From NCBI RefSeq assembly GCF_014874095.1, contig NZ_JADBEB010000001.1, forward strand, positions 1,488,001 to 1,552,000: 64,000 nt of DNA, given 5' to 3'. Each line of letters opens with the position of its first letter. The first letter of the stretch is position 1. This stretch comes from Plantactinospora soyae. Lineage in GTDB: Bacteria > Actinomycetota > Actinomycetes > Mycobacteriales > Micromonosporaceae. Below are positions 35,145 through 43,245 of the stretch, in pieces. Under the pieces are notes generated by a model, which saw only the letters and a list, made by a program, of their open reading frames with translations, was not told the origin of the DNA and made no database searches. Both the position numbers and the translations under genes were made by a program.

Positions 35145-37880
35145 ATGGACGAATCGCAGGTCAGGCCGGGCAACGGGGACGGGCCGCCAGGTCCTGACGA
35201 GCCGGCTGGCTCCACACCGTCCGTACCGGACGGGCAGCCCGAGCTGTCTCCGTTGCCGCCCCCGCCACCGGTCGGCACCGCCCTGCCCGAGCCATCGACC
35301 GAGGGCGAGCTGCCCGAGGCGTACGAACTACCTCCGCCACCGCCGGACGGAACGCTCTGGCCCGACCAGCCCGGACAGACTCCAACCGAGCAGCCCGACC
35401 CGGAGGCGGCCGGGGACCCGGTCGGCGTGGTTCCGGCCGACGAGGACGCGGCATCGGCAACGGCAACGGACGACACACCGGCACCGGTAACAGATGGCGT
35501 ACCGCCGGAGGCTGAAGCGGTCCGGGACGCGGCTTCGGCCGATGAGGTGGTTCGGGATGCGCCGGATTCAGTCGATAGCACGCCCGAGCCCGTTCCCGTC
35601 GTAGCGACCACCGCTGATCCTGATCCCGATCCTGCTTCGGACGCGACCGCCACGCCCGATCCCGATCCCTCTCCTGCTCCGGACGCCACCGGCACGACGG
35701 ACCCCGATCCGGTGGCCGATGCCACCGCCACGCCCGGTCCCGACCTCGATCCGGCTTTCCACCTCGATCCGGCTCCTGAAGCCGATCCGGTTTCCGAGGC
35801 TGACGCCGGGCTCCGGGCCGACTCGGCGCCCGACGCCGACGGCGATCGGCCACTCGACGCCGACGCCGATCCGGCTGCCGACGACGCCTCGCCGGCTGTC
35901 GAAGCTCACGCCGCTGCCAAAGCTGACGCCGCTGCCGACGTCGACGCCGCTGCCGACGTCGTCGTGGCAACCCCGGCCTCCTCGGGTACGCCAGCGGCGA
36001 GAGGGCGCGCCGCAGCCGTGGCGGTCACCACGCCGAGCGCCGCCGACATCGCCTCGATGCCCGCCAGCTCGTCGGGCAGCCGCACCTACCGGGCCGGTGA
36101 CCTGGCCAAGGCGACTGCCGACGCGCCCCCGGCCACCTCCACCGCCCCAGCGGCCGCCGGCGCCCCAGTGGCCAGCACCCCAGCCGCCCCTAGCACCCCA
36201 GCCGCCCCTAGCACCCCAGCCGCCCCCAGCACCCCAGCCGCCCCTGGCACCCCCGTGGTGGCGAACGCCCCAGTGGCCCCTAGCGCCCCAGTGACGGCGA
36301 GCGCCCCGGCGGTGCCCGCTGGCCCGGCGGCCGCAGGCGCCCCGGCGCCCGCGGCTCCGACGAGTGCCGCAACCCCGGCAGGTGCCGCGACCCCGGCCGC
36401 CATGCCGGTTCTGAGAACTCCGACAACTCCGGCGCCACCGCTGCAACGACGCCGTCCGCAGGCGCCACCGGCGACGGAGTCGCCGTGGTCGGCGTTTGCC
36501 GCCGCCGTCAAGTCCCCGGCGGCACCGCCCGCCGACCCGGCCGCCGCCGCATCGCCCGGTCCCGCCCAGTTCGACCCGGTACGGCAGTACGGCCGCTCCG
36601 ACGCGTCGGCCCTGGCCGGATCGCCGGGATCGGGTACCGCCACTCCGCCGGCAACCTCCGATCCGTCACCTCGCGGCGCCGAATCCCCGTCCGGCGGCGC
36701 ACCGGGATACACCGTGCCGCCACAGCGCAGTGCCCCCCGGAGCAGTGCCGGTACGACCCGGGCCAGCGCCTCGGTGCCGGGACTACCCCGGGTGCTGCCG
36801 ACCGAGGCCGCTGCCGCGGCGGTGGTGCCGGGGCGGGCGAAGGTGTACCGGGCCAGCGAGCCGGATCCGGCCGAACCGCCGGCGCCGAACCGTCCCCCCG
36901 AGCCGGTACAACCGCCGGAACCGGCACAGCCGCCGAAACCGCCGGTTCCCGAGCCGTCGCCGGGGCCGAGCCCGGTGCCGTCACCGTTCCCGGTACCCGT
37001 ACCCCCGACGCCGGGCCCCGGACCGGGACCGTTCTCCCCGGGACCTGGTCCGATGCCGCCGGTCCCGGGTCCGACACCGCCCGGACCGATGCCGACGCCG
37101 TACCCGCCCACCTCGGCGGGCCCGGGCGCGGTCTCCTACCTGAGCCCGCCCGGATCGGGTGGCCCGAGCGGCCGGCCCCCGGGTGTCCGGCCCCCCTCAG
37201 GCGGCCGACCGGCGGATCTCCCACCTCCAATGGGCAGCCGACCGGCCGATTTCCCACCGCCCGCAGGCAGCCGACCGACGGATGTCCGATCCCCCGCAGG
37301 CAGCCGACCGACGGATGTCCGATCCCCCGCGAGCGCCCCGCCGGCCGCCGAGCCACCACTGGTCGTTCCGGCGCCCGCCCTGCCCGCCTGGCCCCCGCCG
37401 ACCAACCCACTGGCCTCGAACCGTCCCGTCAACTCCGGTACGCCGGGCTACTCCCTGCCCACCGCCGACCCGGGTCCGGCCGTCGCCGCCAACACCGGTC
37501 GCCCGCCGGCCCCCGCTCGACCACCGGCTCCCGCTCGCCCGCCGGCCGCTCCACCCGCCAGCCCCACCACCCCGCAGTCGCCGGGGTACCAGGACTGGGC
37601 CCGCGACCAGCGCCCGGAAGGCACCGTGTACGGCGGACCGGAAGGGCATCTGACCGTTTCGATGCCCACGAACGTGAACCAGGTGGAGAACAGTGGCTCG
37701 CTGACCGGCCACATCCTGGCCCAGGGTTGGACAGACACGCCGTCGCAGAAGACGAACACCGGCCGGGTGGTGATCGTCCTGCTGATCGGGCTCAGCATCC
37801 TGGTCGCGGTCGGGCTGCTGGTCGTACTGCTGGTCGGGGACGCGTTCAGCAGTCTCTTCGACGGCCTGTTGGGCAGTTGA
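35145..37880 (+). CDS. Very long disordered, C-terminally anchored protein (911 aa)
   Basis: Not recognised. No folded domain is visible for nearly 870 residues: an acidic Asp/Pro/Ala-rich N-terminal third (DPDPSPAPDATG-type), an Ala/Pro/Thr-rich middle with hexapeptide repeats, then Gly/Pro- and Ser/Arg-rich sequence. A single strong transmembrane helix (VVIVLLIGLSILVAVGLLVVLLVG) lies about 35 residues from the C-terminus with a short tail, and no signal peptide precedes the disordered part, so the disordered region is probably cytoplasmic. ATG 35145 has GGGAGG upstream. It lies between the NlpC/P60 hydrolase and a DEAD-box helicase, all plus strand. Long antisense frames here are GC-bias shadows. 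Confidence 0.75.
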   Translation: MDESQVRPGNGDGPPGPDEPAGSTPSVPDGQPELSPLPPPPPVGTALPEPSTEGELPEAYELPPPPPDGTLWPDQPGQTPTEQPDPEAAGDPVGVVPADEDAASATATDDTPAPVTDGVPPEAEAVRDAASADEVVRDAPDSVDSTPEPVPVVATTADPDPDPASDATATPDPDPSPAPDATGTTDPDPVADATATPGPDLDPAFHLDPAPEADPVSEADAGLRADSAPDADGDRPLDADADPAADDASPAVEAHAAAKADAAADVDAAADVVVATPASSGTPAARGRAAAVAVTTPSAADIASMPASSSGSRTYRAGDLAKATADAPPATSTAPAAAGAPVASTPAAPSTPAAPSTPAAPSTPAAPGTPVVANAPVAPSAPVTASAPAVPAGPAAAGAPAPAAPTSAATPAGAATPAAMPVLRTPTTPAPPLQRRRPQAPPATESPWSAFAAAVKSPAAPPADPAAAASPGPAQFDPVRQYGRSDASALAGSPGSGTATPPATSDPSPRGAESPSGGAPGYTVPPQRSAPRSSAGTTRASASVPGLPRVLPTEAAAAAVVPGRAKVYRASEPDPAEPPAPNRPPEPVQPPEPAQPPKPPVPEPSPGPSPVPSPFPVPVPPTPGPGPGPFSPGPGPMPPVPGPTPPGPMPTPYPPTSAGPGAVSYLSPPGSGGPSGRPPGVRPPSGGRPADLPPPMGSRPADFPPPAGSRPTDVRSPAGSRPTDVRSPASAPPAAEPPLVVPAPALPAWPPPTNPLASNRPVNSGTPGYSLPTADPGPAVAANTGRPPAPARPPAPARPPAAPPASPTTPQSPGYQDWARDQRPEGTVYGGPEGHLTVSMPTNVNQVENSGSLTGHILAQGWTDTPSQKTNTGRVVIVLLIGLSILVAVGLLVVLLVGDAFSSLFDGLLGS
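36174..36245. repeat. 18-bp tandem repeat in the disordered protein gene
   Basis: Four exact or near-exact 18-bp units (AGCACCCCAGCCGCCCCT), in frame, coding for STPAAP hexapeptides. Only the third unit differs, by one base. Confidence 0.9.
37263..37328. repeat. 33-bp direct repeat in the disordered protein gene
   Basis: Two adjacent copies of a 33-bp unit beginning GCAGGCAGCCGACCGACGGA, in frame (11 codons). They repeat the sequence AGSRPTDVRSP in the protein. Confidence 0.8.
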
Positions 37881-38010
37881 TCAACGACCCGGGCGGCGAG
37901 GGTTTCCGACTGAACGGAGCGGCCGCTGCCGATCTCCGTTGGTGAGCCTGCCCACTGGCAAGCGCGCCGAGGTGGCAGCGGCGGCATACCCCCGTACACT
38001 CGGGTGGTTG

Positions 38011-38040
38011 TTGACCTGGCGCGTGTACCGCGCCTATGGG
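38011..38040 (+). promoter_or_regulatory. Candidate vegetative promoter of the DEAD-box helicase gene
   Basis: TTGACC at 38011-38016 and TATGGG at 38035-38040 with an 18-base spacer that is itself almost entirely a palindrome (GGCGCG-TGTAC-CGCGCC, 38018-38034). The helicase start TTG is about 77 bases downstream. The -10 match is only fair, so the call is tentative. Confidence 0.45.
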
Positions 38041-38116
38041 CGATCTTGCGGGCGAATCGGCGGCGACCACGTCGCGGCGGGCCATCGCGATGATGCGCCC
38101 CGCTTGAGAGGTATCC

Positions 38117-40054
38117 TTGACGACCTTTGCTGACCCCAGCACGTTTCCGTCCGTATTCGACGCCCAATCGGCGTCAACCGCTCCCGCCGTTCCGGCCACA
38201 CCGGCCGTTTCCGACGCCGAGCTGATTTCCGCGGCCCCGGCTGTTTCCCCCGCCGAGGCTGTGTCCGGTGGAGGAACTGTTTCCGCCACCGAGGCTGTTC
38301 CCGCTGCTGAGGCTGTTCCTACCGCTGAGGCTGTTCCCGCTGCCGAGGCTGTTCCTACCGCCGAGGCTGTTCCTACCGCCGAGGCTGTTTCCGGCACTCC
38401 GAACGACGACGACGAAATGGACCCGGCGATCGACGCCCACCAGCAGGCCGCAATTGACGAACCAACCGATTTCGCCGCGCTGGGGGTGCCCCGGCAACTG
38501 GTACGGGCGCTGAGCCGCGAGGGCATCGAAACCCCGTTCGAGATCCAGCGCGTCACCGTGCCGGACGCGCTCGCCGGTCGGGACGTACTCGGCCGGGGTC
38601 AGACCGGCTCCGGCAAGACACTCGCCTTCGGACTGCCCGTGCTGACCCGGGTCGCGGCCGGTCCCCGGGCCCGGCCGAACCACCCCCGGGCGCTGATCCT
38701 GGTACCGACCCGCGAACTGGCGATGCAGGTCAACGACGCGCTCATGCCGCTCGGCCGGGCGGTGGGCGTGTTCCTGAAGACCGCCGTCGGCGGGGTGCCC
38801 TACGACCGCCAGATCGACTCGCTGCGACGCGGTGTGGAGATCATCGTCGCCACGCCGGGCCGGCTGGGCGACCTGATCCAACGGGGCGTCTGCAAGCTCG
38901 ACGACATCGAGGTCACCGTCCTGGACGAGGCCGATCAGATGGCCGACATGGGCTTCCTGCCGGACGTCACCGAACTGCTCGCCAAGACCCCGGCGAACGC
39001 CCAGCGGCTGCTCTTCTCCGCCACACTGGACGGCGACGTCGACACCCTCGTCAGGCGGTTCATGACCGATCCGGTCACCCACTCGACGGACCCGGCGACC
39101 GCCGCTGTGTCCACGATGGACCACCACATCCTGTTGATCCCCCCGCACGACAAGTTCGCGGTGGCGGCGTCGATCGCGGCTCGACAGGGCCGCACCATGA
39201 TGTTCGCGCGTACCCAGATGGGCGTCGACCGGCTGGTCGAGCAGTTCGCGGCGGTCGGTGTCCGGGCCGGCGCGTTGCACGGCGGCAAGACCCAGCGGGT
39301 ACGTACCCGCACGCTGGCCGAGTTCAAGGAGGGCCGGACGAACGTCCTGGTCGCCACCGACGTGGCGGCCCGGGGCATCCACGTCGACGGGGTCTCGCTG
39401 GTCGTCCACGTCGACCCGCCCAAGGATCCGAAGGACTACCTGCACCGGGCCGGTCGTACGGCCAGGGCCGGAGAGTCCGGTGCGGTCGCCACCCTGGTCC
39501 TGCCCAAGCAGCGCCGGTCCACCCTCGCGGTGCTGCTCAAGGCCGGTGTCGAGCCGGCCGAGACCCGGGTACGTTCCGGCGACGCGGCGTTGGCCGAGGT
39601 GACCGGGGCTCGTCAGCCCAGCGGTGTGCCGGTGGTCGAGGAAGCGGCACCGCGCGGGCGGGCGGAGCGGCCCCGCGGGGATCGGCGTTACGGCGACCGT
39701 CCGCAGGGTGAGCGGCGCTTCGGCGACCGTCCGCAGGGCGAGCGACGTTACGGCGACCGTCCCCAGGGTGAGCGACGCTTCGGCGACCGTCCGCAGGGCG
39801 AACGGCGTTACGACGACCGACCGTCCGGCGACGGCACTGCCGCTGGCGCTGGCGCTGGACAGGGCGGCCGGACCGAACGGGGTGGTGAGTGGCGGTCGGG
39901 CGGCCGGCACGGAGGTTTCCGGCACGAGGGCCGGACCTCCACCGACCGGGCCGGCTGGGACCGTCCGCGCGACGACCGGGGGACCGGCGAGCGTTCGACG
40001 GACGACCGACGGGGGCACCGGTTCGACGGGCGACGCCCGACGCCGACCCGCTGA
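38117..40054 (+). CDS. DEAD-box RNA helicase with repeat-rich termini
   Basis: A 645-residue ATP-dependent RNA helicase. The core has the Q-motif region (FAALGVPRQLVRALSREGIETPFEIQ), Walker A GQTGSGKT at residues 161-168, PTRELA, DEAD at residues 270-273, SAT (LLFSATLD), and domain-two motifs (TDVAARGIHVDGV; HRAGRTARAG). The N-terminal 100 residues are Ala/Val/Pro-rich with five EAVP[AT]A hexapeptides; the C-terminal 130 residues are a basic Arg/Gly/Gln tail with GDRPQGERR repeats, probably for RNA binding. TTG 38117 is the only start that retains the repeat-free domain and has GAGAGG upstream. Probably used in cold or ribosome-assembly conditions, as for other DEAD-box helicases. Confidence 0.92.
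   Translation: MTTFADPSTFPSVFDAQSASTAPAVPATPAVSDAELISAAPAVSPAEAVSGGGTVSATEAVPAAEAVPTAEAVPAAEAVPTAEAVPTAEAVSGTPNDDDEMDPAIDAHQQAAIDEPTDFAALGVPRQLVRALSREGIETPFEIQRVTVPDALAGRDVLGRGQTGSGKTLAFGLPVLTRVAAGPRARPNHPRALILVPTRELAMQVNDALMPLGRAVGVFLKTAVGGVPYDRQIDSLRRGVEIIVATPGRLGDLIQRGVCKLDDIEVTVLDEADQMADMGFLPDVTELLAKTPANAQRLLFSATLDGDVDTLVRRFMTDPVTHSTDPATAAVSTMDHHILLIPPHDKFAVAASIAARQGRTMMFARTQMGVDRLVEQFAAVGVRAGALHGGKTQRVRTRTLAEFKEGRTNVLVATDVAARGIHVDGVSLVVHVDPPKDPKDYLHRAGRTARAGESGAVATLVLPKQRRSTLAVLLKAGVEPAETRVRSGDAALAEVTGARQPSGVPVVEEAAPRGRAERPRGDRRYGDRPQGERRFGDRPQGERRYGDRPQGERRFGDRPQGERRYDDRPSGDGTAAGAGAGQGGRTERGGEWRSGGRHGGFRHEGRTSTDRAGWDRPRDDRGTGERSTDDRRGHRFDGRRPTPTR
38291..38389. repeat. 18-bp tandem repeat at the start of the helicase gene
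   Basis: Five 18-bp units (GAGGCTGTTCCTACCGCC and close variants) plus a half unit, in frame and coding for EAVP[AT]A hexapeptides. Confidence 0.9.
39691..39810. repeat. 30-bp tandem repeat in the helicase C-terminal tail
   Basis: Four 30-bp units starting CGGCGACCGTCCGCAGGG, in frame and coding for GDRPQGERR[FY], a decapeptide of the basic RNA-binding tail type. Confidence 0.9.
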
Positions 40055-40130
40055 CCGAAGTCTGACCGATCTCTGACCGGGCCGACGGCGCGCATCCCGC
40101 GTGCCGGCGGCCCGGTCCGTTTCTCCGCGC

Positions 40131-40322
40131 AGCACGGCGAGCCGTTTCGCTGGGCAGCACGCCGGACTGCCTCGCCACGCTGCATGGCGGGCCGTTCTCC
40201 CACGCAGCATGGCGGGCCGTTCTCCCGGGCAGCATGGCGGGCCGTTCTCCCACAGCATGGCGGGCCGTTCTCCCGGGCAACACGGCGGGCCGTTTTCCCA
40301 GTCAGCATGGCGGGCCGTTTCG
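40131..40322. repeat. Intergenic 25-bp tandem repeat array
   Basis: Between the helicase stop (40054) and the next gene (40368) there are about 7.5 head-to-tail units of 25 bp, core TGGCGGGCCGTTCTCCC, with one unit of 23 bp (40231-40253). The first two units are degenerate. Because 25 is not a multiple of three, the array has no consistent reading frame, so it is not coding. No spacer sequence separates units, so it is not CRISPR. The rest of the 313-base gap holds nothing recognisable. Confidence 0.9.
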
Positions 40323-40367
40323 GCGCGGTAGGCATGGATGTCACTGTCCGGCGGTAACGTCCCGGTC

Positions 40368-40991
40368 ATGCCGACCAAGCCGAAGTCACTGTTCTGGAAC
40401 CGGACCGATGTCGCGGGAGCGGATCACGCCCTCGTGGACGAACGACGCGGGATCACCGCTCGGGGTACCGCCCTGGCGGTTGATCCGGTGGCCTTCACCT
40501 GCCGTTACGAGCTGCGCACCGACGAACGCTGGGCGGCCGAGGGGCTGGAGGTCAGCTGCGAGGGTGCGGGCTGGCTGCGTACCCTGCGCCTCGAACGGGC
40601 GGCCGGCCGCTGGCGGGCCAGCACCGCCGAGCAGGGGGACCTGGACGCCGCGCTGGTCGCGGCCGGACATCCGGCCGCCGGCCTGCCCGGGACCGAGGAA
40701 CCGGAGCGGCTCGCGACGGCGATCGACGTCGACCTGAGCGCCTCGCCGCTGTTCAACACCCTTCCGGTACGCCGACTGGGGCTCCGGGACGCCGCTGTCG
40801 GCAGTACGCACCGGATCGTCGCGGTCTGGGTGCTGGTGCCCAGCCTCCAGGTGATCCCCGCGGAGCAGGTCTACACGGTGTTGGACGGCGGCGGCGTACG
40901 CTTCGCCAGCGAGGGCTTCACCGCCGACATCACGCTCGACTCCGCCGGCTACGTCCTGCGCTATCCCGGGCTGGCCGAGCGGCGCGACTGA
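40368..40991 (+). CDS. Glycolipid-binding domain protein
   Basis: A 207-residue protein with the putative glycolipid-binding fold (PF06475-like): KSLFWNRTDVAGADHALVDERRGITARGTALAV at the N-terminus, paired beta strands with CRYELRTDERW and LEVSCEGAGWLRTL, and a C-terminal half with DVDLSASPLFNTLPVRRLGL and a closing LDSAGYVLRYPGLAERRD. No signal peptide. I chose ATG 40368, matching the family's usual start one short stretch before KSLFW; an alternative ATG at 40338 would add 10 residues. Transcription probably depends on its own promoter, since a repeat array separates it from the helicase gene. Confidence 0.8.
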   Translation: MPTKPKSLFWNRTDVAGADHALVDERRGITARGTALAVDPVAFTCRYELRTDERWAAEGLEVSCEGAGWLRTLRLERAAGRWRASTAEQGDLDAALVAAGHPAAGLPGTEEPERLATAIDVDLSASPLFNTLPVRRLGLRDAAVGSTHRIVAVWVLVPSLQVIPAEQVYTVLDGGGVRFASEGFTADITLDSAGYVLRYPGLAERRD

Positions 40992-41013
40992 CCGGCCCGG
41001 CGTCGCGCCCGCC

Positions 41014-42105
41014 TCAGCCGGTCCACTCTCCGGAGATCAGGAACCGGTCGATCGTGGACAGGTGTGGCGCCAGATCCATGCCCCGATCGGCCACCCATTC
41101 GTCCGAGTAGTACGTGTCGGTGTAGCGCTCGCCGCCGTCACAGAGCAGCGTCACCACCGACCCGGCCCGGCCGGCGGCCCGCATCTGGGCGATCAGGCCG
41201 AACGCACCCCACAGGTTGGTACCGGTCGACCCGCCCACCCGCCGGCCGAGCACCGCCGATCCGGCGCGCATGGCGGCCAGCGAGGCCGCGTCCGGCACCC
41301 GGATCATCCGGTCGACGACGCTCGGTTGGAAGGACGCCTCGACGGTCTGCCGGCCGATCCCCTCGATCCTGGACGCACCGTCGGCAGTGGTCGACCAGTC
41401 GGCCGAGGCCCAGGCCGGGTAGAACGCGGAAATCTCCGGATCGACCACGCAGAGTCGGGTCGGAAGTCGCCGGTAGCGGACGTACCGGCCGATCGTCGCG
41501 CTGGTACCGCCGGTGCCCGCGCCGACCACGATCCAGTCCGGAGTCGGATGCCGTTCCAGGGACATCTGCGCGTAGATCGACTCGGCGATGTTGTTGTTTC
41601 CCCGCCAGTCGGTCGCGCGTTCGGCGTACGTGAACTGGTCCATGAAGTGGCCACCCAGGTCCTCGGCCAGCCAGCGCGCCTCGACCACGACGGTGGCCGG
41701 ATCGTCGACCAGATGGCACTTCCCGCCCTGGAACTCGATCAGGGCGATCTTCTCCGGGGAGGTGGCGGCCGGCATGACGGCGATGAACTGCACCCCGAGC
41801 ATCCGGGCGAAGTACGCCTCGGAGACCGCCGTGGAGCCCGACGACGCCTCCACAATGGCGGTGTTCGGACCGATCCAACCGTTGCACAGTCCGTAGAGGA
41901 ACAGCGACCGGGCCAGCCGGTGCTTGAGCGAGCCGGTCGGGTGCACCGACTCGTCCTTGAGGTATAGGTCGACGCCCCACTCCCGGGGCAACGGGAAGCT
42001 GAGCAGGTGCGTGTCGGCGGACCGGTTCGCGTCGGCCTCCACCGTCGCGATGGCCGCGGTCACCCACGCCCGATCGCTGTCGTCAAACCGGTCCAGATGT
42101 TCCAT
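41014..42105 (-). CDS. cds1: PLP-dependent cysteine desulfhydrase, Cds1-like
   Basis: A 363-residue fold-type II PLP enzyme related to cysteine synthases. The PLP-binding Lys is Lys61 in [12 protein letters not shown], and the phosphate-binding Gly-rich loop is [16 protein letters not shown]. The pattern TGSLKHR, rather than the SVKDR of true O-acetylserine sulfhydrylases, fits the Cds1 branch, which degrades L-cysteine to pyruvate, ammonia and H2S. An Lrp-family regulator gene lies directly upstream on the same strand, suggesting amino-acid-responsive control, probably by cysteine. Function within the fold family is inference. Confidence 0.8.
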   Translation of the reverse strand: MEHLDRFDDSDRAWVTAAIATVEADANRSADTHLLSFPLPREWGVDLYLKDESVHPTGSLKHRLARSLFLYGLCNGWIGPNTAIVEASSGSTAVSEAYFARMLGVQFIAVMPAATSPEKIALIEFQGGKCHLVDDPATVVVEARWLAEDLGGHFMDQFTYAERATDWRGNNNIAESIYAQMSLERHPTPDWIVVGAGTGGTSATIGRYVRYRRLPTRLCVVDPEISAFYPAWASADWSTTADGASRIEGIGRQTVEASFQPSVVDRMIRVPDAASLAAMRAGSAVLGRRVGGSTGTNLWGAFGLIAQMRAAGRAGSVVTLLCDGGERYTDTYYSDEWVADRGMDLAPHLSTIDRFLISGEWTG

Positions 42106-42144
42106 GACCAGGAACGTAGCAAGCTCGCTCGGAAAGGTGCCCGG

Positions 42145-42615
42145 TCAGGGCGCCGCTACCGGTCGGGGCGGGGTGAGCGGCTGGGGACGGTTCTCCCATT
42201 TCGTCGACAATGCCACTCCGGTACGCGTCGACGCCACTCCGGCGGTCCGGTTCAATCGCAGGATCAGTTGCTCCAACTCGGCAATTGTGCCTACTCGGGC
42301 CTTGAGCAGGAACGATTCCACCCCGGCCATGAAGTAGCAGGACTCGATTTCCGGCATCTCCCGGATCGCCCCGAGCAGGTCGTCGGTGTCGCCGCCGGAG
42401 TCCTGCACGATGCCGATCAGCGCCGTCACGCCGAGCCCGATAGCCTCCGGTTCCACGTCGGCCCGATAGCCTCGGATGGCGCCGCTCGCCTCGAGTTTGC
42501 CCACCCGCTCGTGCACTGCCGGCGCGGAGAGGCCGACCTGCCGGGCCAGCTCAGCGTACGAAAGGCGAGCATTGCCGCGCAGCAGCTCAACGAGGCTGAG
42601 GTCGATCGCGTCCAC
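42145..42615 (-). CDS. Lrp/AsnC family transcriptional regulator
   Basis: A 156-residue regulator. The N-terminal winged helix reads DAIDLSLVELLRGNARLSYAELARQVGLSAPAVHERVGKLEASGAIRGY, and the RAM effector-binding domain follows (LGVTALIGIVQDSGGDTDDLLGAIREMPEIESCYFMAGVESFLLKARVGTIAELEQLI). Start GTG 42615 keeps the normal length; an ATG at 42666 would add 17 Pro/Arg-rich residues and has no clear ribosome site. Its stop is 39 bases before the cysteine desulfhydrase ATG on the same strand, so it likely senses an amino acid and controls that enzyme. The upstream region up to 42862 also serves bldC on the other strand. Confidence 0.88.
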   Translation of the reverse strand: MDAIDLSLVELLRGNARLSYAELARQVGLSAPAVHERVGKLEASGAIRGYRADVEPEAIGLGVTALIGIVQDSGGDTDDLLGAIREMPEIESCYFMAGVESFLLKARVGTIAELEQLILRLNRTAGVASTRTGVALSTKWENRPQPLTPPRPVAAP

Positions 42616-42861
42616 GGAGTGGACCCTAGTCCGAGTCCTCGAAGGGGTCGGCGGCGGAGCCGGCATTGTTGCTGACAAAGTTCTTAAATGCCGTAAATCG
42701 TCCGGTCTAACCTCCCACACAGTACGTTTTCGCGTTTGCCGGACACGGCACTCCGGCGGTGTTGTAATTGCCCTACGTCCCTTAAACGAAGGCTCTGGCA
42801 AGCATGTGTTCTGGGGGCGGTCCTACCAGTCCGGGGGCTTCGTCGACGCGAGGAGGGGGCT
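42616..42861. promoter_or_regulatory. AT-rich divergent intergenic region (Lrp gene / bldC)
   Basis: This stretch is markedly poorer in GC than its surroundings (for example TTCTTAAATGCCGTAAATCG around 42681-42700 and CCCTTAAACGAAGG around 42777). It must contain the promoter of bldC and probably that of the Lrp gene. I cannot assign a -10/-35 pair with confidence. Confidence 0.45.
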
Positions 42862-43143
42862 GTGGACACTGGAGATCGTCTGCTGACACCGGGCGAGGTG
42901 GCAGCACTCTTCCGCGTCGATCCAAAGACCGTCACACGCTGGGCCGCGGCCGGGCGTATCGGTAGCATCCGAACACCCGGCGGGCATCGCCGCTTCCGCG
43001 AGTCGGAGGTACGTGCGCTGCTGGAGGGTGAGGGCATGCTCGACGAGGTCGACGAGGGCATCGCAAACCGTCCGCGGAACGCGGGCCCGGCCACCCCGAG
43101 TGGTCCCGGCCCGGCCAGCGCCGGCAACGTCGGCCTGCACTGA
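42862..43143 (+). CDS. bldC: Developmental regulator BldC
   Basis: A 93-residue MerR-like DNA-binding protein lacking an effector domain. The winged helix-turn-helix LLTPGEVAALFRVDPKTVTRWAAAGRIGSIRTPGGHRRFRESEVRALLEGEG is nearly identical in pattern to BldC of Streptomyces, which controls the start of development. The C-terminal 35 residues are an acidic then Pro/Gly-rich extension, longer than in Streptomyces. GTG 42862 follows GGAGGGGG at 42852-42859. It is divergent from the Lrp gene; the 246-base gap is unusually AT-rich and probably carries both promoters. Confidence 0.92.
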   Translation: MDTGDRLLTPGEVAALFRVDPKTVTRWAAAGRIGSIRTPGGHRRFRESEVRALLEGEGMLDEVDEGIANRPRNAGPATPSGPGPASAGNVGLH

Positions 43144-43151
43144 TCCAGACG

Positions 43152-43193
43152 AACCCGGCCGGCGGGTCCTTACCCGACAAGCCGGCCGGTTTC
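43152..43193. terminator. Hairpin between convergent bldC and ubiX
   Basis: A perfect 9-bp stem (CCGGCCGGC at 43155-43163 with GCCGGCCGG at 43181-43189), extended by AA/TT pairs and followed by TTTC on the plus strand. It probably ends bldC transcripts and can also act for ubiX in the other direction. Confidence 0.7.
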
Positions 43194-43245
43194 GGCGAGA
43201 TCCGATCATGCGGACCAGCCGGACGCCGCTGGGCGTGACCAGGGG

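Noticed and set aside
40131-40322. CRISPR array
   Set aside because: Units are directly adjacent with no unique spacers, and no cas genes are near.
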